NCBI RefSeq assembly: GCF_001482305.1
Contig: NZ_LOHP01000069.1
Coordinates: forward strand, 1-64,000
Length of the DNA stretch: 64,000 nt
Direction of reading: 5' to 3'
Source of the DNA: Leucobacter sp. G161
GTDB lineage: Bacteria; Actinomycetota; Actinomycetes; Actinomycetales; Microbacteriaceae
Shown here: in pieces, positions 34,573-42,694 of the stretch
Layout of the letters: the number at the start of each line of letters is the position of its first letter
Position numbering within the stretch: the first letter of the stretch is position 1
The notes under the pieces: generated by a model
The model's input: only the letters and a program-made list of their open reading frames with translations
Told to the model about the DNA's origin: nothing
The model's database searches: none
Translations under genes and position numbers: made by a program

Positions 34573-36432
34573 ATGACCGGCGCGCTGCAGGACCCCCAAG
34601 AGATCCTCGCGGGGGTCTTCGGCTTTAGCGAGTTCCGCGGTGAGCAGGAGGCGATCGTTCGCCACGTGATCGCCGGCGGCGACGCCGTCGTGCTCATGCC
34701 AACGGGCGGCGGCAAGTCGCTCTGCTACCAGATCCCGGCGATCGCGCGTGCGGGCACGGGCATCGTGCTCTCCCCGCTCGTCGCGCTCATGCACGATCAG
34801 GTGATGGCGCTCCGCCTTGCCGGGGTGCGCGCGGCGGCCCTCAACTCGTCGCTCGCGCCCGAAGAGCGCCGCGCGGTCGAGGCCGCGTACCTCGACGGCG
34901 AGCTCGACGTGCTCTACCTCGCGCCCGAGCAGCTGTCGTCGCAGGGAACGGTTGAGTTCCTCAAGCGAGGCAGCGTCGCGCTGTTCGCGATCGACGAGGC
35001 ACACTGCGTGTCACAGTGGGGGCACGACTTCCGCCCGGACTATCTGCGGCTCGGCGCGCTCGCAACAGAGTGGCCCGACGTGCCGCGGATCGCGCTCACC
35101 GCGACGGCGACCCCCGAGACGCACCGTGAGATCACCGAGCGGCTGCATCTGGGCAATGCCCGGCACTTCGTGTCGAGCTTCGACCGTGCGAACATTCGCT
35201 ACCAGATCGTGCCAAAACAGAATGCCCGTGCGCAGCTGCTCTCGTTCGTGCAGGGCGAGCATGCTGGCGAGGCCGGGATTGTGTACGCGCTCAGCCGGAA
35301 GCGAGTCGAGCAGACCGCGAACGCGCTCCGCGATGCGGGCGTCGACGCCGTCGCATACCACGCTGGCCTGCCCGCCGACGTGCGGCTGAACGCGCAGACC
35401 CGGTTCTTACGCGAGGACGGTGTCGTTGTCGTCGCGACGATCGCGTTCGGTATGGGAATCGACAAGCCCGATGTGCGCTTCGTCGCCCACATCGACCTTC
35501 CCAAGTCAGTGGAGGGGTACTACCAGGAGACCGGACGAGCCGGCCGCGACGGCGCCCCGTCCGAAGCCTGGATGGCATACGGGCTCGCCGACGTCGTGCA
35601 GCAGCGGCAGTTCATCGACTCCGGCGATGGCGATCAGGCGACGAAGGCGAACCAGACCAGGCACCTGGACCACATGCTCGCGCTCTGCGAGAGCATCACC
35701 TGCCGCCGCCGCTACCTGCTGAGCTATTTCGGCGAGACGAACGTCCCAGAACAGTGCGGTAACTGCGACGTCTGCCTCGACCCGCCGAAGCTCTGGGACG
35801 CGACGATTCCCGCCCAGATGCTGCTCTCAACGATCATCCGCACTCAGAACGAGCGCGGTCGCACCTACGCCGCGGGGCAGCACATCGACGTGTTGCGCGG
35901 CGTTGGTTCCGAACGCGTGACCCAGATGCGGCTCGACGAGCTTTCCACGTGGAACATTGGCGGCGATTGGACGGTCGCGCAGTGGCGCGGCGTCGTGCGG
36001 CACCTCGTCGCAGTCGGCCTGCTTGAGGCCCGTGGCGAATGGGGCGTGCTGTGGCCGAGCGAGGCCGCGAAGCCCGTGCTGCGCGGCGAGGAGCAGGTGC
36101 TCATGCGCGAGGAGGTCATCTCCCGTGCCACGTCCTCGCGAGGTGGCGGAGGCGGATCGAAGCGCTCAGCCGCGGCAGCGAGCCTCACGCCAGAGCAGGC
36201 CGAGGTGTTCGAGCGGCTGCGCGCGTGGCGCGCCTCCGAAGCGAAGGAGCAAGGCGTTCCTGGCTACGTGGTCTTCGGGGATGCGACCTTGGCCGCCCTC
36301 GCTGCGCACCAGCCCAGCGACGACGTGGGGCTTCTCGCGATCTCAGGTATTGGTGAGGTGAAGCTCGAGCGGTACGGCGCCGCGGTACTGCAGGTCCTCG
36401 CCGGCGAGCCTGGCCCAGACTCGGCTGCCTAA
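34573..36432 (+). CDS. recQ: ATP-dependent DNA helicase RecQ
   Basis: 3'-5' DNA helicase for recombination repair. The 619-residue protein has motif 0 [14 protein letters not shown], motif [12 protein letters not shown] (about 43-53), motif [21 protein letters not shown], motif [12 protein letters not shown], then the RecQ zinc-binding domain with [19 protein letters not shown], a winged helix, and a C-terminal HRDC domain (from about residue 545) after a Gly/Ser linker. The ATG at 34573 is 4 nt after the previous stop. In mycobacteria a thioredoxin-domain protein occupies this place between mca and hemolysin III. Confidence 0.96.
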   Translation: MTGALQDPQEILAGVFGFSEFRGEQEAIVRHVIAGGDAVVLMPTGGGKSLCYQIPAIARAGTGIVLSPLVALMHDQVMALRLAGVRAAALNSSLAPEERRAVEAAYLDGELDVLYLAPEQLSSQGTVEFLKRGSVALFAIDEAHCVSQWGHDFRPDYLRLGALATEWPDVPRIALTATATPETHREITERLHLGNARHFVSSFDRANIRYQIVPKQNARAQLLSFVQGEHAGEAGIVYALSRKRVEQTANALRDAGVDAVAYHAGLPADVRLNAQTRFLREDGVVVVATIAFGMGIDKPDVRFVAHIDLPKSVEGYYQETGRAGRDGAPSEAWMAYGLADVVQQRQFIDSGDGDQATKANQTRHLDHMLALCESITCRRRYLLSYFGETNVPEQCGNCDVCLDPPKLWDATIPAQMLLSTIIRTQNERGRTYAAGQHIDVLRGVGSERVTQMRLDELSTWNIGGDWTVAQWRGVVRHLVAVGLLEARGEWGVLWPSEAAKPVLRGEEQVLMREEVISRATSSRGGGGGSKRSAAAASLTPEQAEVFERLRAWRASEAKEQGVPGYVVFGDATLAALAAHQPSDDVGLLAISGIGEVKLERYGAAVLQVLAGEPGPDSAA

Positions 36433-36449
36433 CCCCGACCACCCTCACT

Positions 36450-36514
36450 GCCCCGTTTAATTGAAACTGACCCTTCTGCAGCCTGCAGAAGGGTCAGTTT
36501 CAATTAAACGGGGC
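36450..36514. repeat. 31-bp perfect inverted repeat between recQ and hemolysin III genes
   Basis: Bases 36450-36480 are the exact reverse complement of 36484-36514, with a 3-nt loop. The stem is AT-richer than its surroundings. It sits between convergent genes, so it can end transcription from both, but 31 perfect base pairs is much longer than the other terminators here (13-20 bp). Confidence 0.9.
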
Positions 36515-36598
36515 GGTGTCGCTGGCGAGGTTTCCGCACCTCCCGCACCTCCCGGGCCTCCCGCCCGCTCCCGCGGCACCGCCCGCCCGCTCGCGCGG

Positions 36599-37396
36599 CT
36601 AGCGCAGCGCGAGCGGGTCGAGCGCGAGCAGCAGCGCTGCTGTCCAGTGACACAGGAAGGCGAGCGCGGTAAGCGCGTGGAAGATCTCGTGGAAGCCGAA
36701 CACGCCAGGCACGGGGTTCGGCCGCTTCGTCGCGTAGGCGACCGAGCCGAGCGTGTACAGCAGCCCGCCGACGATCACGAGGACCATCGCGGCGAGGTTC
36801 GCCCGTGCGATGTCGCCGAGGTACATGACGGCGGCCCAGCCGAGCAGTAGATAGAGCGCGACGTACAGCCACCGTGGGGCGCCGATCCAGAACATGCGGA
36901 AGCCGATGCCGAGCGCCGCGCCAACCCAGACGAGTGCGAGCAGCAGCAGCCCCTTCTCGGGTGGTAGCGCGAGCAGCGCGATCGGTGTGTAGGTGCCGGC
37001 GATGAGCAGGAAGATGTTCGCGTGGTCGAGGCGCCGGAACAGCTGCTTCGTCTTCGGTTGCCAGTTGATGCGGTGGTAGAGCGCGGAGATGCCGAACAGG
37101 AGCATGCTCGTGAGCGTGAACACCGCCGACGCCCACTTGGCTGTCGCGCCGTGTGCGAGCGCGATGAGCACGATGCCGCCAGCGACTGCGACCGGGAAGG
37201 TGCCGGCGTGGATCCAGCCGCGCCACCGCGGCTTGACCTCGTCGGCGACGACCGGCGGCGTGCCGCTCTCGCCACCGTGATCGGCCTCGTGTTCGAGGGC
37301 GTCATCAAGCAGCGGCAGCGCGAAACGGTCAGGTTCGGGAGTGCCCTGCGGCTGTGGGGGTGAGCCCGCCGCATCCTCAGCATCGGAAACGGTCAT
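36599..37396 (-). CDS. Hemolysin III family (PAQR/TrhA) membrane protein
   Basis: A 265-residue seven-helix membrane protein. The zinc-site motifs of the CREST/PAQR superfamily are present: GISALYHRINW, RRLDHANIFLLIAGTYTP and the final HEIFHALTALAFLCHW. A polar N-terminus of about 60 residues precedes the first helix. Homologs include TrhA of E. coli, linked to membrane energetics and lipid homeostasis, and mycobacterial Rv1085c, which neighbours the same prenyl transferase. TACACT lies 7 nt before the ATG. Confidence 0.92.
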   Translation of the reverse strand: MTVSDAEDAAGSPPQPQGTPEPDRFALPLLDDALEHEADHGGESGTPPVVADEVKPRWRGWIHAGTFPVAVAGGIVLIALAHGATAKWASAVFTLTSMLLFGISALYHRINWQPKTKQLFRRLDHANIFLLIAGTYTPIALLALPPEKGLLLLALVWVGAALGIGFRMFWIGAPRWLYVALYLLLGWAAVMYLGDIARANLAAMVLVIVGGLLYTLGSVAYATKRPNPVPGVFGFHEIFHALTALAFLCHWTAALLLALDPLALR

Positions 37397-37518
37397 GCCA
37401 TCGAGTGTATGTTCCCGACAGAACTAGAGGGGCATATGTGTAGGAGACCCCCATGCGGTGTTCCGCTTGCTGGGTGCATCCCGGGCGGGCCAGGTGAGCA
37501 AATCGCTAGACTACACAG

Positions 37519-38304
37519 GTGAGTTCCCAGCCAACACCGCAGCGCACCGGCCTGCTATACCGCCTGTATCAGCGGCGGCTGCGTCGGGAGATCGTTGAAG
37601 CGCAGGTGCCACACCACGTCGCGATCATCGTGGACGGGAATCGGCGCTGGGCGAAGCAGCGGCTGCAGGAGCGCGCAGCGTTCGGACACCGTGCTGGCGC
37701 GCGCAAGGTCCCCGAGTTTCTCGGTTGGTGCGAAACGGCAGGCGTCAAAGTCGTCACGCTCTACCTCCTGTCGGCTGATAACCTCAACGCGCGTGCGAGC
37801 GATGAGCTCACGGACCTCTTTGGCATCATCGGTGAGCTCGCAACCGAGCTGTCCCGCAACCCCGACTGGCGCGTGCAGCACGTCGGCTCCTGCGACGGGC
37901 TCGACCCGGAGCTCGCCGCCGCGCTCGGAGCCGCGGAGGAGCGGACGCGCGGCAACACCGGCCTGCACGTGAACCTTGCGGTCGGCTACGGCGGACGCAG
38001 CGAGATCGCCGCCGCCGTGCGCAGCGTCATCGAAGCGCACCAGGAAGCTGGAGGGACCCTCGACACCCTCGCTGAGACGCTCACCCCCGACAAGATCGGC
38101 GAGCACCTCTGGACCCGCGGGCAGGCGGACCCCGACCTCGTGATCCGCACCTCGGGCGAGCAGCGCATCTCCGACTTCATGATCTGGCAGTCCGCGCACT
38201 CCGAGTTCTACTTCGTTGAAGCGCTCTACCCCGACCTGCGAGAGGTCGACTTTCTGCGCGCGCTCCGCGATTACTCGTCGCGCCAACGCCGACTCGGCGG
38301 GTAG
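37519..38304 (+). CDS. Short-chain Z-isoprenyl diphosphate synthase (UppS family)
   Basis: A 261-residue cis-prenyltransferase. Catalytic Asp39 is in VAIIVDGNRRWAKQ, with GHRAGARKVPEFLGWCE, TLYLLSADNL, and PDLVIRTSGEQRISDFMIWQ. The YLLSADNL block is that of the E,Z-farnesyl diphosphate synthases (Rv1086 type) rather than the FSSENW of undecaprenyl synthases, and the adjacent hemolysin III gene matches the mycobacterial order. Likely product is Z,E-FPP for decaprenyl phosphate. The GTG is 6 nt after TAGACT (37507-37512). Confidence 0.92.
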   Translation: MSSQPTPQRTGLLYRLYQRRLRREIVEAQVPHHVAIIVDGNRRWAKQRLQERAAFGHRAGARKVPEFLGWCETAGVKVVTLYLLSADNLNARASDELTDLFGIIGELATELSRNPDWRVQHVGSCDGLDPELAAALGAAEERTRGNTGLHVNLAVGYGGRSEIAAAVRSVIEAHQEAGGTLDTLAETLTPDKIGEHLWTRGQADPDLVIRTSGEQRISDFMIWQSAHSEFYFVEALYPDLREVDFLRALRDYSSRQRRLGG

Positions 38305-38341
38305 CCCACCGGGGTCAGGCAGCGCCCGGTACCCTGGGGAC

Positions 38342-39643
38342 ATGACGACCGAGACTGTTCTCCGCGCCGACGCCCTGCTCACCCCCGCCGGCACGATTGC
38401 GCCAGCCGAACTTGCGTTCGATGTGACGGGGCGGATCAGCTACGCCGGCCCGCCGCGCGCCGCCAGCACGGTGACGCACGACCTCGCCGGCCACGCGCTC
38501 ATGCCGGGACTTGTGAACGGGCACACGCACTCGGCGATGACGCTGCAGCGTGGTGCCTCCGACGACGAGAGCTTCATGCAGTGGCTCGCGACGGTGCAGG
38601 GCATCGAGCAGCGGCTTACCCACGACGACCTCATCGTCGGGCTCGAGCTCGCGCTCGTCGAGATGATTGAGACCGGTACGGTGGCGTTCGCCGACATGTA
38701 CTACTGGGACGAGACACTCATCGAGCGCGTCCGTGCGGCGGGGATGCGCGTCTTCGCGGCGCTCGCGTGCAACGGGAACGACAACGTTGCCTTCCCCTCG
38801 GTGTCTTCGATGACGGGTGCCGAGGTGCTCACCGAGGTGGAGCGGCTCGCCGAAAAGTACCGAGAGGATCCGCTCGTACGAGTCGGCTTTGGGCCGCACG
38901 CCCCCTACACGTGCACGCCGGAGTTCCTGCGCGAGGTGCGTGAGCGAGCGCTCGCCGGGGACATCCCGATCCACACTCATATCTCGGAGTCCGCGGCGGA
39001 GGTCGCGCAGATCCGCGAGCAGTACGGCAAGACCCCCGGCGACCACCTCGCCTCGCTCGACTTCTTCGACGCCGACGTGCACGCGGCGCACTGCGTCCAC
39101 ATCACCGGCGATGAGATCGCCACCTTCGCGGCGACGGGCACCTCGGTGAGCCACAACCCCGTGTCGAACCTCAAACTCGGCAACGGCATCGCCCCGTTCC
39201 CCGAGATGATCGCGGCCGGGCTGCCGCTCGCTATCGGCACCGACTCGGTCGCGAGCAACAACTCGCTCGACCTGTTCGAGGAGCTCAAGCACGCGACGAT
39301 CCTGCACCGCGGCGCGCGGCAGGACGCCGCGGCAGTGCTCGGCCCGCAGACGATTGACATCGCGACCCGCGGGGGAGCGGCCGCGATCGGGTTCCCCGAC
39401 TCGGGGGCGCTCGCCGTCGGTCGTTTCGCGGACGTCGTCGCAGTGGATCTCACGGTGACGGCCGCAGCGCCCGTGCCGATCGAGTCGCTCGTGGCGCACC
39501 TCGGGTACGGGGCGACCGGTCGCGACGTGCGTCACGTGTTCATCGGAGGTCGCCACGTCTACGCAGACGGGGCGCACCAGACACTCGACGCAGATGCGGT
39601 GCGCGCGCGGGCGCGAGAGGCGCGGGCACGGCTCGTCGGATAG
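38342..39643 (+). CDS. Amidohydrolase, SAH/MTA deaminase type
   Basis: A 433-residue metal-dependent deaminase of the S-adenosylhomocysteine/5'-methylthioadenosine (MtaD) group. Metal ligands His61 and His63 are in NGHTHSAM; further motifs are ETGTVAFADMYYW, PHAPYTCTPEFLREV, THISESAAEV, HCVHITGDEI and IGTDSVASNNSLDLFEELK with the metal Asp. The ATG at 38342 is 6 nt after TACCCT (38330-38335). It is convergent with luxS (8 nt apart), placing two enzymes that act on SAH or its product side by side. 8-oxoguanine or other adenosine-like substrates cannot be excluded. Confidence 0.85.
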   Translation: MTTETVLRADALLTPAGTIAPAELAFDVTGRISYAGPPRAASTVTHDLAGHALMPGLVNGHTHSAMTLQRGASDDESFMQWLATVQGIEQRLTHDDLIVGLELALVEMIETGTVAFADMYYWDETLIERVRAAGMRVFAALACNGNDNVAFPSVSSMTGAEVLTEVERLAEKYREDPLVRVGFGPHAPYTCTPEFLREVRERALAGDIPIHTHISESAAEVAQIREQYGKTPGDHLASLDFFDADVHAAHCVHITGDEIATFAATGTSVSHNPVSNLKLGNGIAPFPEMIAAGLPLAIGTDSVASNNSLDLFEELKHATILHRGARQDAAAVLGPQTIDIATRGGAAAIGFPDSGALAVGRFADVVAVDLTVTAAAPVPIESLVAHLGYGATGRDVRHVFIGGRHVYADGAHQTLDADAVRARAREARARLVG

Positions 39644-39651
39644 CCGCGGGG

Positions 39652-40143
39652 CTAGACGATCACGCTGCGATCGAACGCGTCGATGCTGATGCCCTGGGCG
39701 AGTACCTGCTTCGACCACTCCTTGGCTGAGTGGAGGCTGTGGTCGCGGTAGTTGCCGCAGCTCTCGATCGTCGTGCCTGGAACGTCGGCCCACTCGATGC
39801 GCTCGACAAGGTCGGTGAGTGACGACTTGATTGCTTCGGCAACCTCGGTTGGTGAAGGCTCGCCCCACACGATCATGTGGAAGCCGGTGCGGCACCCGAA
39901 CGGCGAGATGTCGATGAGGCCGTCGAAGCGGGTGCGCAGCAGTGCGGCGATCGTGTGCTCGATGGTGTGGAGCCCAGCTGTCGGGATCTCGCCCTCGTTG
40001 GGCTGCACGAGCCTGATATCGAAGTTTGAGATCGCGTCGCCCTTGGGTCCGTGCTCGACGCCGATGAGGCGCACGTACGGTGCGAGGACCTTCGTGTGAT
40101 CCAGCGCGAAACTCTCGACTGTGGCAAGCTCTACGTCACTCAT
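39652..40143 (-). CDS. luxS: S-ribosylhomocysteine lyase
   Basis: Splits S-ribosylhomocysteine into homocysteine and DPD, the precursor of AI-2. The 163-residue protein has all metal ligands (His59 and His63 in LHTIEH, Cys129 in [10 protein letters not shown]) and catalytic Cys84 (PFGCRTGF). Length and residue spacing match Bacillus LuxS. The ATG is 6 nt after TACACT on the minus strand (40150-40155), so the transcript is probably leaderless. A nucleosidase that would make its substrate is at 42695. Confidence 0.97.
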   Translation of the reverse strand: MSDVELATVESFALDHTKVLAPYVRLIGVEHGPKGDAISNFDIRLVQPNEGEIPTAGLHTIEHTIAALLRTRFDGLIDISPFGCRTGFHMIVWGEPSPTEVAEAIKSSLTDLVERIEWADVPGTTIESCGNYRDHSLHSAKEWSKQVLAQGISIDAFDRSVIV

Positions 40144-40330
40144 GCGGCCAGTGTAACTCCGGCTCGTGGTTGCACGGAAGCAGTGTGACGCTGCGCTACG
40201 GCGGGCTGGTTAGGGGTGGGCCTGGGCGCTGGGCTTCGGCAGTCCATCTCAACTGCCCCGATTTATCTATGCTGCCTCGAGTGCGGTCAGTACAAGGGTC
40301 AAGATAGAAAAAACGGGCTCTTCGTACGTG

Positions 40331-40448
40331 AGGGTGTAGTGCTCAGGGATGAGGGGCGCTCGCCGATGAGGAGTGCTCCGCGATGAGGTGCGCTCGCCGT
40401 TGAAGAGCGCTCAGGGATGGGGGCGCTCAGCGATGAGGTGCGCTCAAA
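40331..40448. repeat. Tandem array of seven ~17-bp repeats
   Basis: Units begin at 40331 (degenerate), 40348, 40365, 40382, 40399, 40416 (16 bp) and 40432. The consensus is close to GATGAGGTGCGCTCGCC, with most changes at positions 7-9 and the last three bases. Confidence 0.88.
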
Positions 40449-40451
40449 AGA

Positions 40452-40472
40452 CATGACCTCAGCGAGGTCATG
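40452..40472 (-). terminator. Hairpin next to the tandem repeats
   Basis: Perfect 9-bp arms CATGACCTC and GAGGTCATG with an AGC loop. On the minus strand it is followed by TCTTTT, a terminator-like end. Confidence 0.5.
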
Positions 40473-40688
40473 AATCTTGTGCTGCCGATCGCTCCTGACT
40501 TCGCTGAGGACATGTCTGCCGAGCAGAATTCAAGGTGGGCATTCACCTTGAGCGTGTGGCAGCCAGCGCGGGAGGAGGGGCTTCGCGACGAGCTACTGGT
40601 GTGGCGGAAACCACTCAGTGCAGTCGGGTGCCGCCGGCTGCGCGGCTGCCGCGGGAGTGCGAAGCGGCAGGCTCCGCGCTGAACGCTG

Positions 40689-40792
40689 CACGCAGTGGGC
40701 AGCAAACAGGGGGCAACACGCAGTGGGCAACACGCTGCACGCGCACGCAGTGGGCAGCAAACAGCGGGCAACACGCATCGGGCAGCAAACAG
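40689..40792. repeat. Direct repeats with GGGCAGCAAACAG core
   Basis: The 13-mer occurs at 40697-40709, 40752-40764 and 40780-40792. ACGCAGTGGGCA-type flanks recur between copies (also at 40718-40729), giving a degenerate repeat cluster. Confidence 0.75.
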
Positions 40793-40835
40793 CCCCGCCA
40801 GGCGGCCAATCAGAGACTGGCGGCCGGGCGGGGCT
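40791..40835 (-). terminator. Hairpin after the small minus-strand gene
   Basis: AGCCCCGCC (40791-40799) pairs with GGCGGGGCT (40827-40835); an alternative pairing uses CCGCCAG (40795-40801) with CTGGCGG (40817-40823). It lies 20 nt past the stop of the gene at 40856-41119, with a GTTT end on that strand. Confidence 0.6.
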
Positions 40836-40855
40836 GTGGTGCTGGGGTGGCGCGG

Positions 40856-41119
40856 TTAGGCGGCGCGGCTGAGCGCGATGCGAGCTGCCGGGCCGGACTT
40901 CTCAACCGAGACGTTCCAGCCGGCGTTATCGAGCTGGACGAGGTCGCGGCTCGCGTCAGCGAGAGTGTCGGTCTCGACGACGTAGAGCGTGCGACCAGCG
41001 CTGCGGTAGACGGAGCGGTGCTGTGCCCACTCGGGAATCCGCATCTTTGCGTCTGCCCCGAGCGAGTGGTACGGGGTACGCGGCGCGGGGCGGATGGGGG
41101 TGATGTTCTTCGTATGCAT
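40856..41119 (-). CDS. Small hypothetical protein
   Basis: An 87-residue basic, soluble protein. The N-terminus (HTKNITPIRPAPRTPYH) is proline-rich and probably disordered; the rest (MRIPEWAQHRSVYRSAGRTL, VVETDTLADASRDLVQLDNA, GWNVSVEKSG) looks like a small alpha-beta domain. I do not recognise a family. Evidence that it is real: an AAAGGA site 9 nt before ATG 41119, good codon use, and a terminator-like hairpin just downstream. Longer upstream starts are less supported. Confidence 0.6.
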   Translation of the reverse strand: MHTKNITPIRPAPRTPYHSLGADAKMRIPEWAQHRSVYRSAGRTLYVVETDTLADASRDLVQLDNAGWNVSVEKSGPAARIALSRAA

Positions 41120-41455
41120 ATGGGTATGTCCTTTCAAAGCCACGCGATCTTCTCGATGCGTAGCGGCAATCAGCACGCGGTGCTGTGTGCAGACACGGTG
41201 CGTGCTCGGCCTCGTCGTGAGGCGGTGGATCCATGTGGATCAGTTCGAGCTGCTGCGCACTTCGCTGGAATGAAGACTGGCCCTGCACTGGACGAAATCG
41301 CGGTCGCCAACAAGCTCTGTCCATCATCATAGAACAGATCTTCGAGAATTGCCAGCCCCAGTTGGCAGAAAGGCTCGAAGGCGCGTTCGGGCGGCCAGCG
41401 GGGCGTGGCGCTGGAGGCTGTGGTGCCAGTTAGTGAATGCGTGTACACTAACCCT
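41120..41455. other. 336-nt divergent intergenic region
   Basis: Lies between the small minus-strand gene and the TetR gene. It contains the ribosome site of the former and the palindromic operator and leaderless promoter of the latter (41429-41455). In the 300 nt between I see no credible gene or RNA. Confidence 0.6.
41429..41452. promoter_or_regulatory. TetR-type operator overlapping its own -10
   Basis: GTTAGTG (41429-41435) and CACTAAC (41446-41452), perfect 7-bp arms with a 10-nt spacer. The right arm overlaps TACACT (41444-41449), the -10 hexamer 6 nt before the TetR start codon, so binding would block transcription. Confidence 0.75.
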
Positions 41456-42010
41456 GTGGTTCGTCCCCTCACTGCATCCGACCCCGAGATCGTTGCGCGT
41501 ATTTCCGGATATCTCGCACAGCGCGAGTGGCCTGCAACGAGCTGGTCGCTTGCCGAGGTCGCGCCGGCCGCTGGTCTCAGCCCGGCCGGGCTGGTGAAGC
41601 GCTTCGGCTCGCGCGCGGGGTTGCTGCGCGCGCTCGGTGAGCACTGGGTCGACACCATTCCAGCCGTACCCACCACCGCGCAGCCGCTCCAGGAGCTCAG
41701 GGCATTTGCCCGCGCCACGTTCGCGGCACCGTCGGCCCACGCCGCCAGAGCGGGCATTGGTGACCTTGTCTCCGGCCTCGCCCAAGGGGCTTCCGCGGCG
41801 CTGTTGGACGAGGGGTTCGCTCGGCAACGAGGTTACGTTTCCGCCCTCATTCAGGCGCTCGAGTTGCCGCGGGCGGGCGACTCAGATGCCGCAGCCCGAC
41901 TGCTGCTTGACGCGCTGCACGGTGGGCTCGTGCGTCAGGCGAGCGGTACCCAGGGTTCAGGCGCTTCACCAGATGACACGATCGACTACCTCTTGGGGCT
42001 GTGGACATGA
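41456..42010 (+). CDS. TetR family transcriptional regulator
   Basis: A 184-residue repressor. The N-terminal helix-turn-helix includes WSLAEVAPAAGLSPAGLVKR and FGSRAGLLRALGEHW, the usual TetR tail of the recognition helix. The C-terminal ligand domain is helical and Ala/Leu-rich. The GTG is 6 nt after TACACT, so the mRNA is leaderless, and a 24-bp palindrome covers that -10. It overlaps the next gene (RibD-like reductase) by 4 nt, so the pair forms an autorepressed unit. Inducer unknown. Confidence 0.88.
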   Translation: MVRPLTASDPEIVARISGYLAQREWPATSWSLAEVAPAAGLSPAGLVKRFGSRAGLLRALGEHWVDTIPAVPTTAQPLQELRAFARATFAAPSAHAARAGIGDLVSGLAQGASAALLDEGFARQRGYVSALIQALELPRAGDSDAAARLLLDALHGGLVRQASGTQGSGASPDDTIDYLLGLWT

Positions 42011-42567
42011 CACACGAACGTACCTGGCGCGGGCGCGCCTTCCTCGGCGCAAGCCTCGACGGCTACATTGCCGGGCCGGGAGGCGATCTCGCCTTTCTCG
42101 AGTCCGAGCCGGGGAAGGGGCGCCACACGGCAACCCCAGACACCGTGCCCGCGCTCGTCTGGGAGACGTTCTTCCCGACGATCGACACGCTGCTCATGGG
42201 GCGTGCAACCTATGAGAAGGTGCTCACGTTTGGCGACTGGCCGTTCCCTGGGCTCCGGGTGTTCGTGCTGAGCACGACGCTCTCCGGCGACCAGCCCAGT
42301 GTGGAAGTGGTGCGCTCCATCGACGACGCCGTTGCCGCGTTCGAGGCGGCGGGATCCCGCGAGGTGTACGTCGACGGTGGTCGCACGGTGCAAGAGTTTC
42401 TGGCGCGGGGATTACTCGACGAACTCACAGTGTCGACGCTGCCGATCGTCATCGGAGAGGGGACCCGACTGTTTGCCGACGGCGCGCGTGCGGAGTTTGG
42501 CGTGCGCGGCGCGCACGTCGGTGAGGACGGCCTCGTGCGTGTCACCTACGAGGTGCTCGCGCCCTGA
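42007..42567 (+). CDS. Dihydrofolate reductase-like (RibD C-terminal domain) protein
   Basis: A 186-residue protein of the RibD_C/DHFR-like fold. Motifs: RAFLGASLDGYIAGPGGDL at the N-terminus, TLLMGRATYEKV with the NADPH-binding Gly-Arg, VFVLSTTL, and YVDGGRTVQEFLARGLLDEL followed by STLPIVIGEG. Stand-alone members (YyaP/YwjB types) are reductases of unknown substrate. ATG 42007 overlaps the TetR stop; a GTG at 42001 is an alternative. Controlled together with the TetR gene. Confidence 0.88.
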   Translation: MTHERTWRGRAFLGASLDGYIAGPGGDLAFLESEPGKGRHTATPDTVPALVWETFFPTIDTLLMGRATYEKVLTFGDWPFPGLRVFVLSTTLSGDQPSVEVVRSIDDAVAAFEAAGSREVYVDGGRTVQEFLARGLLDELTVSTLPIVIGEGTRLFADGARAEFGVRGAHVGEDGLVRVTYEVLAP

Positions 42568-42694
42568 GATCGGGAACCCGGGCAGGCTACCCTTGTCTAG
42601 CAGGCGCGGCTCGGTGAGGTTCTCCGAGCAGCTGCCGGGGAACTCGCCTCGTGCGGCCTAGCTGCCCTGCCTGCGCAGATGTTGAGGAGAACAC

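Larger units (their letters stand above)
40144..40855. other. 712-nt repeat-rich intergenic region
   Basis: No convincing gene. From left to right: the luxS promoter, a GC-variable stretch, seven tandem 17-bp units (40331-40448), a 9-bp hairpin (40452-40472), a stretch open in several frames but with no recognisable protein, and a second repeat cluster plus hairpin (40681-40835). Confidence 0.75.

Noticed and set aside
39644-40143. SAH riboswitch near the SAH enzymes
   Set aside because: Both the amidohydrolase and luxS appear leaderless, leaving no leader for a riboswitch.
40470-40682. A 70-codon plus-strand frame between the repeat clusters
   Set aside because: Its start lies inside the hairpin, the C-terminal part is Arg/Cys-rich antisense-like sequence and no family is recognised. 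It could be a gene remnant, but support is too thin.
40427-40774. A 115-codon minus-strand frame rich in Cys/Pro/Ala
   Set aside because: It merely translates the GGGCAGCAAACAG repeat cluster.
40331-40792. CRISPR array
   Set aside because: The units are directly tandem without unique spacers, and no cas gene is present.
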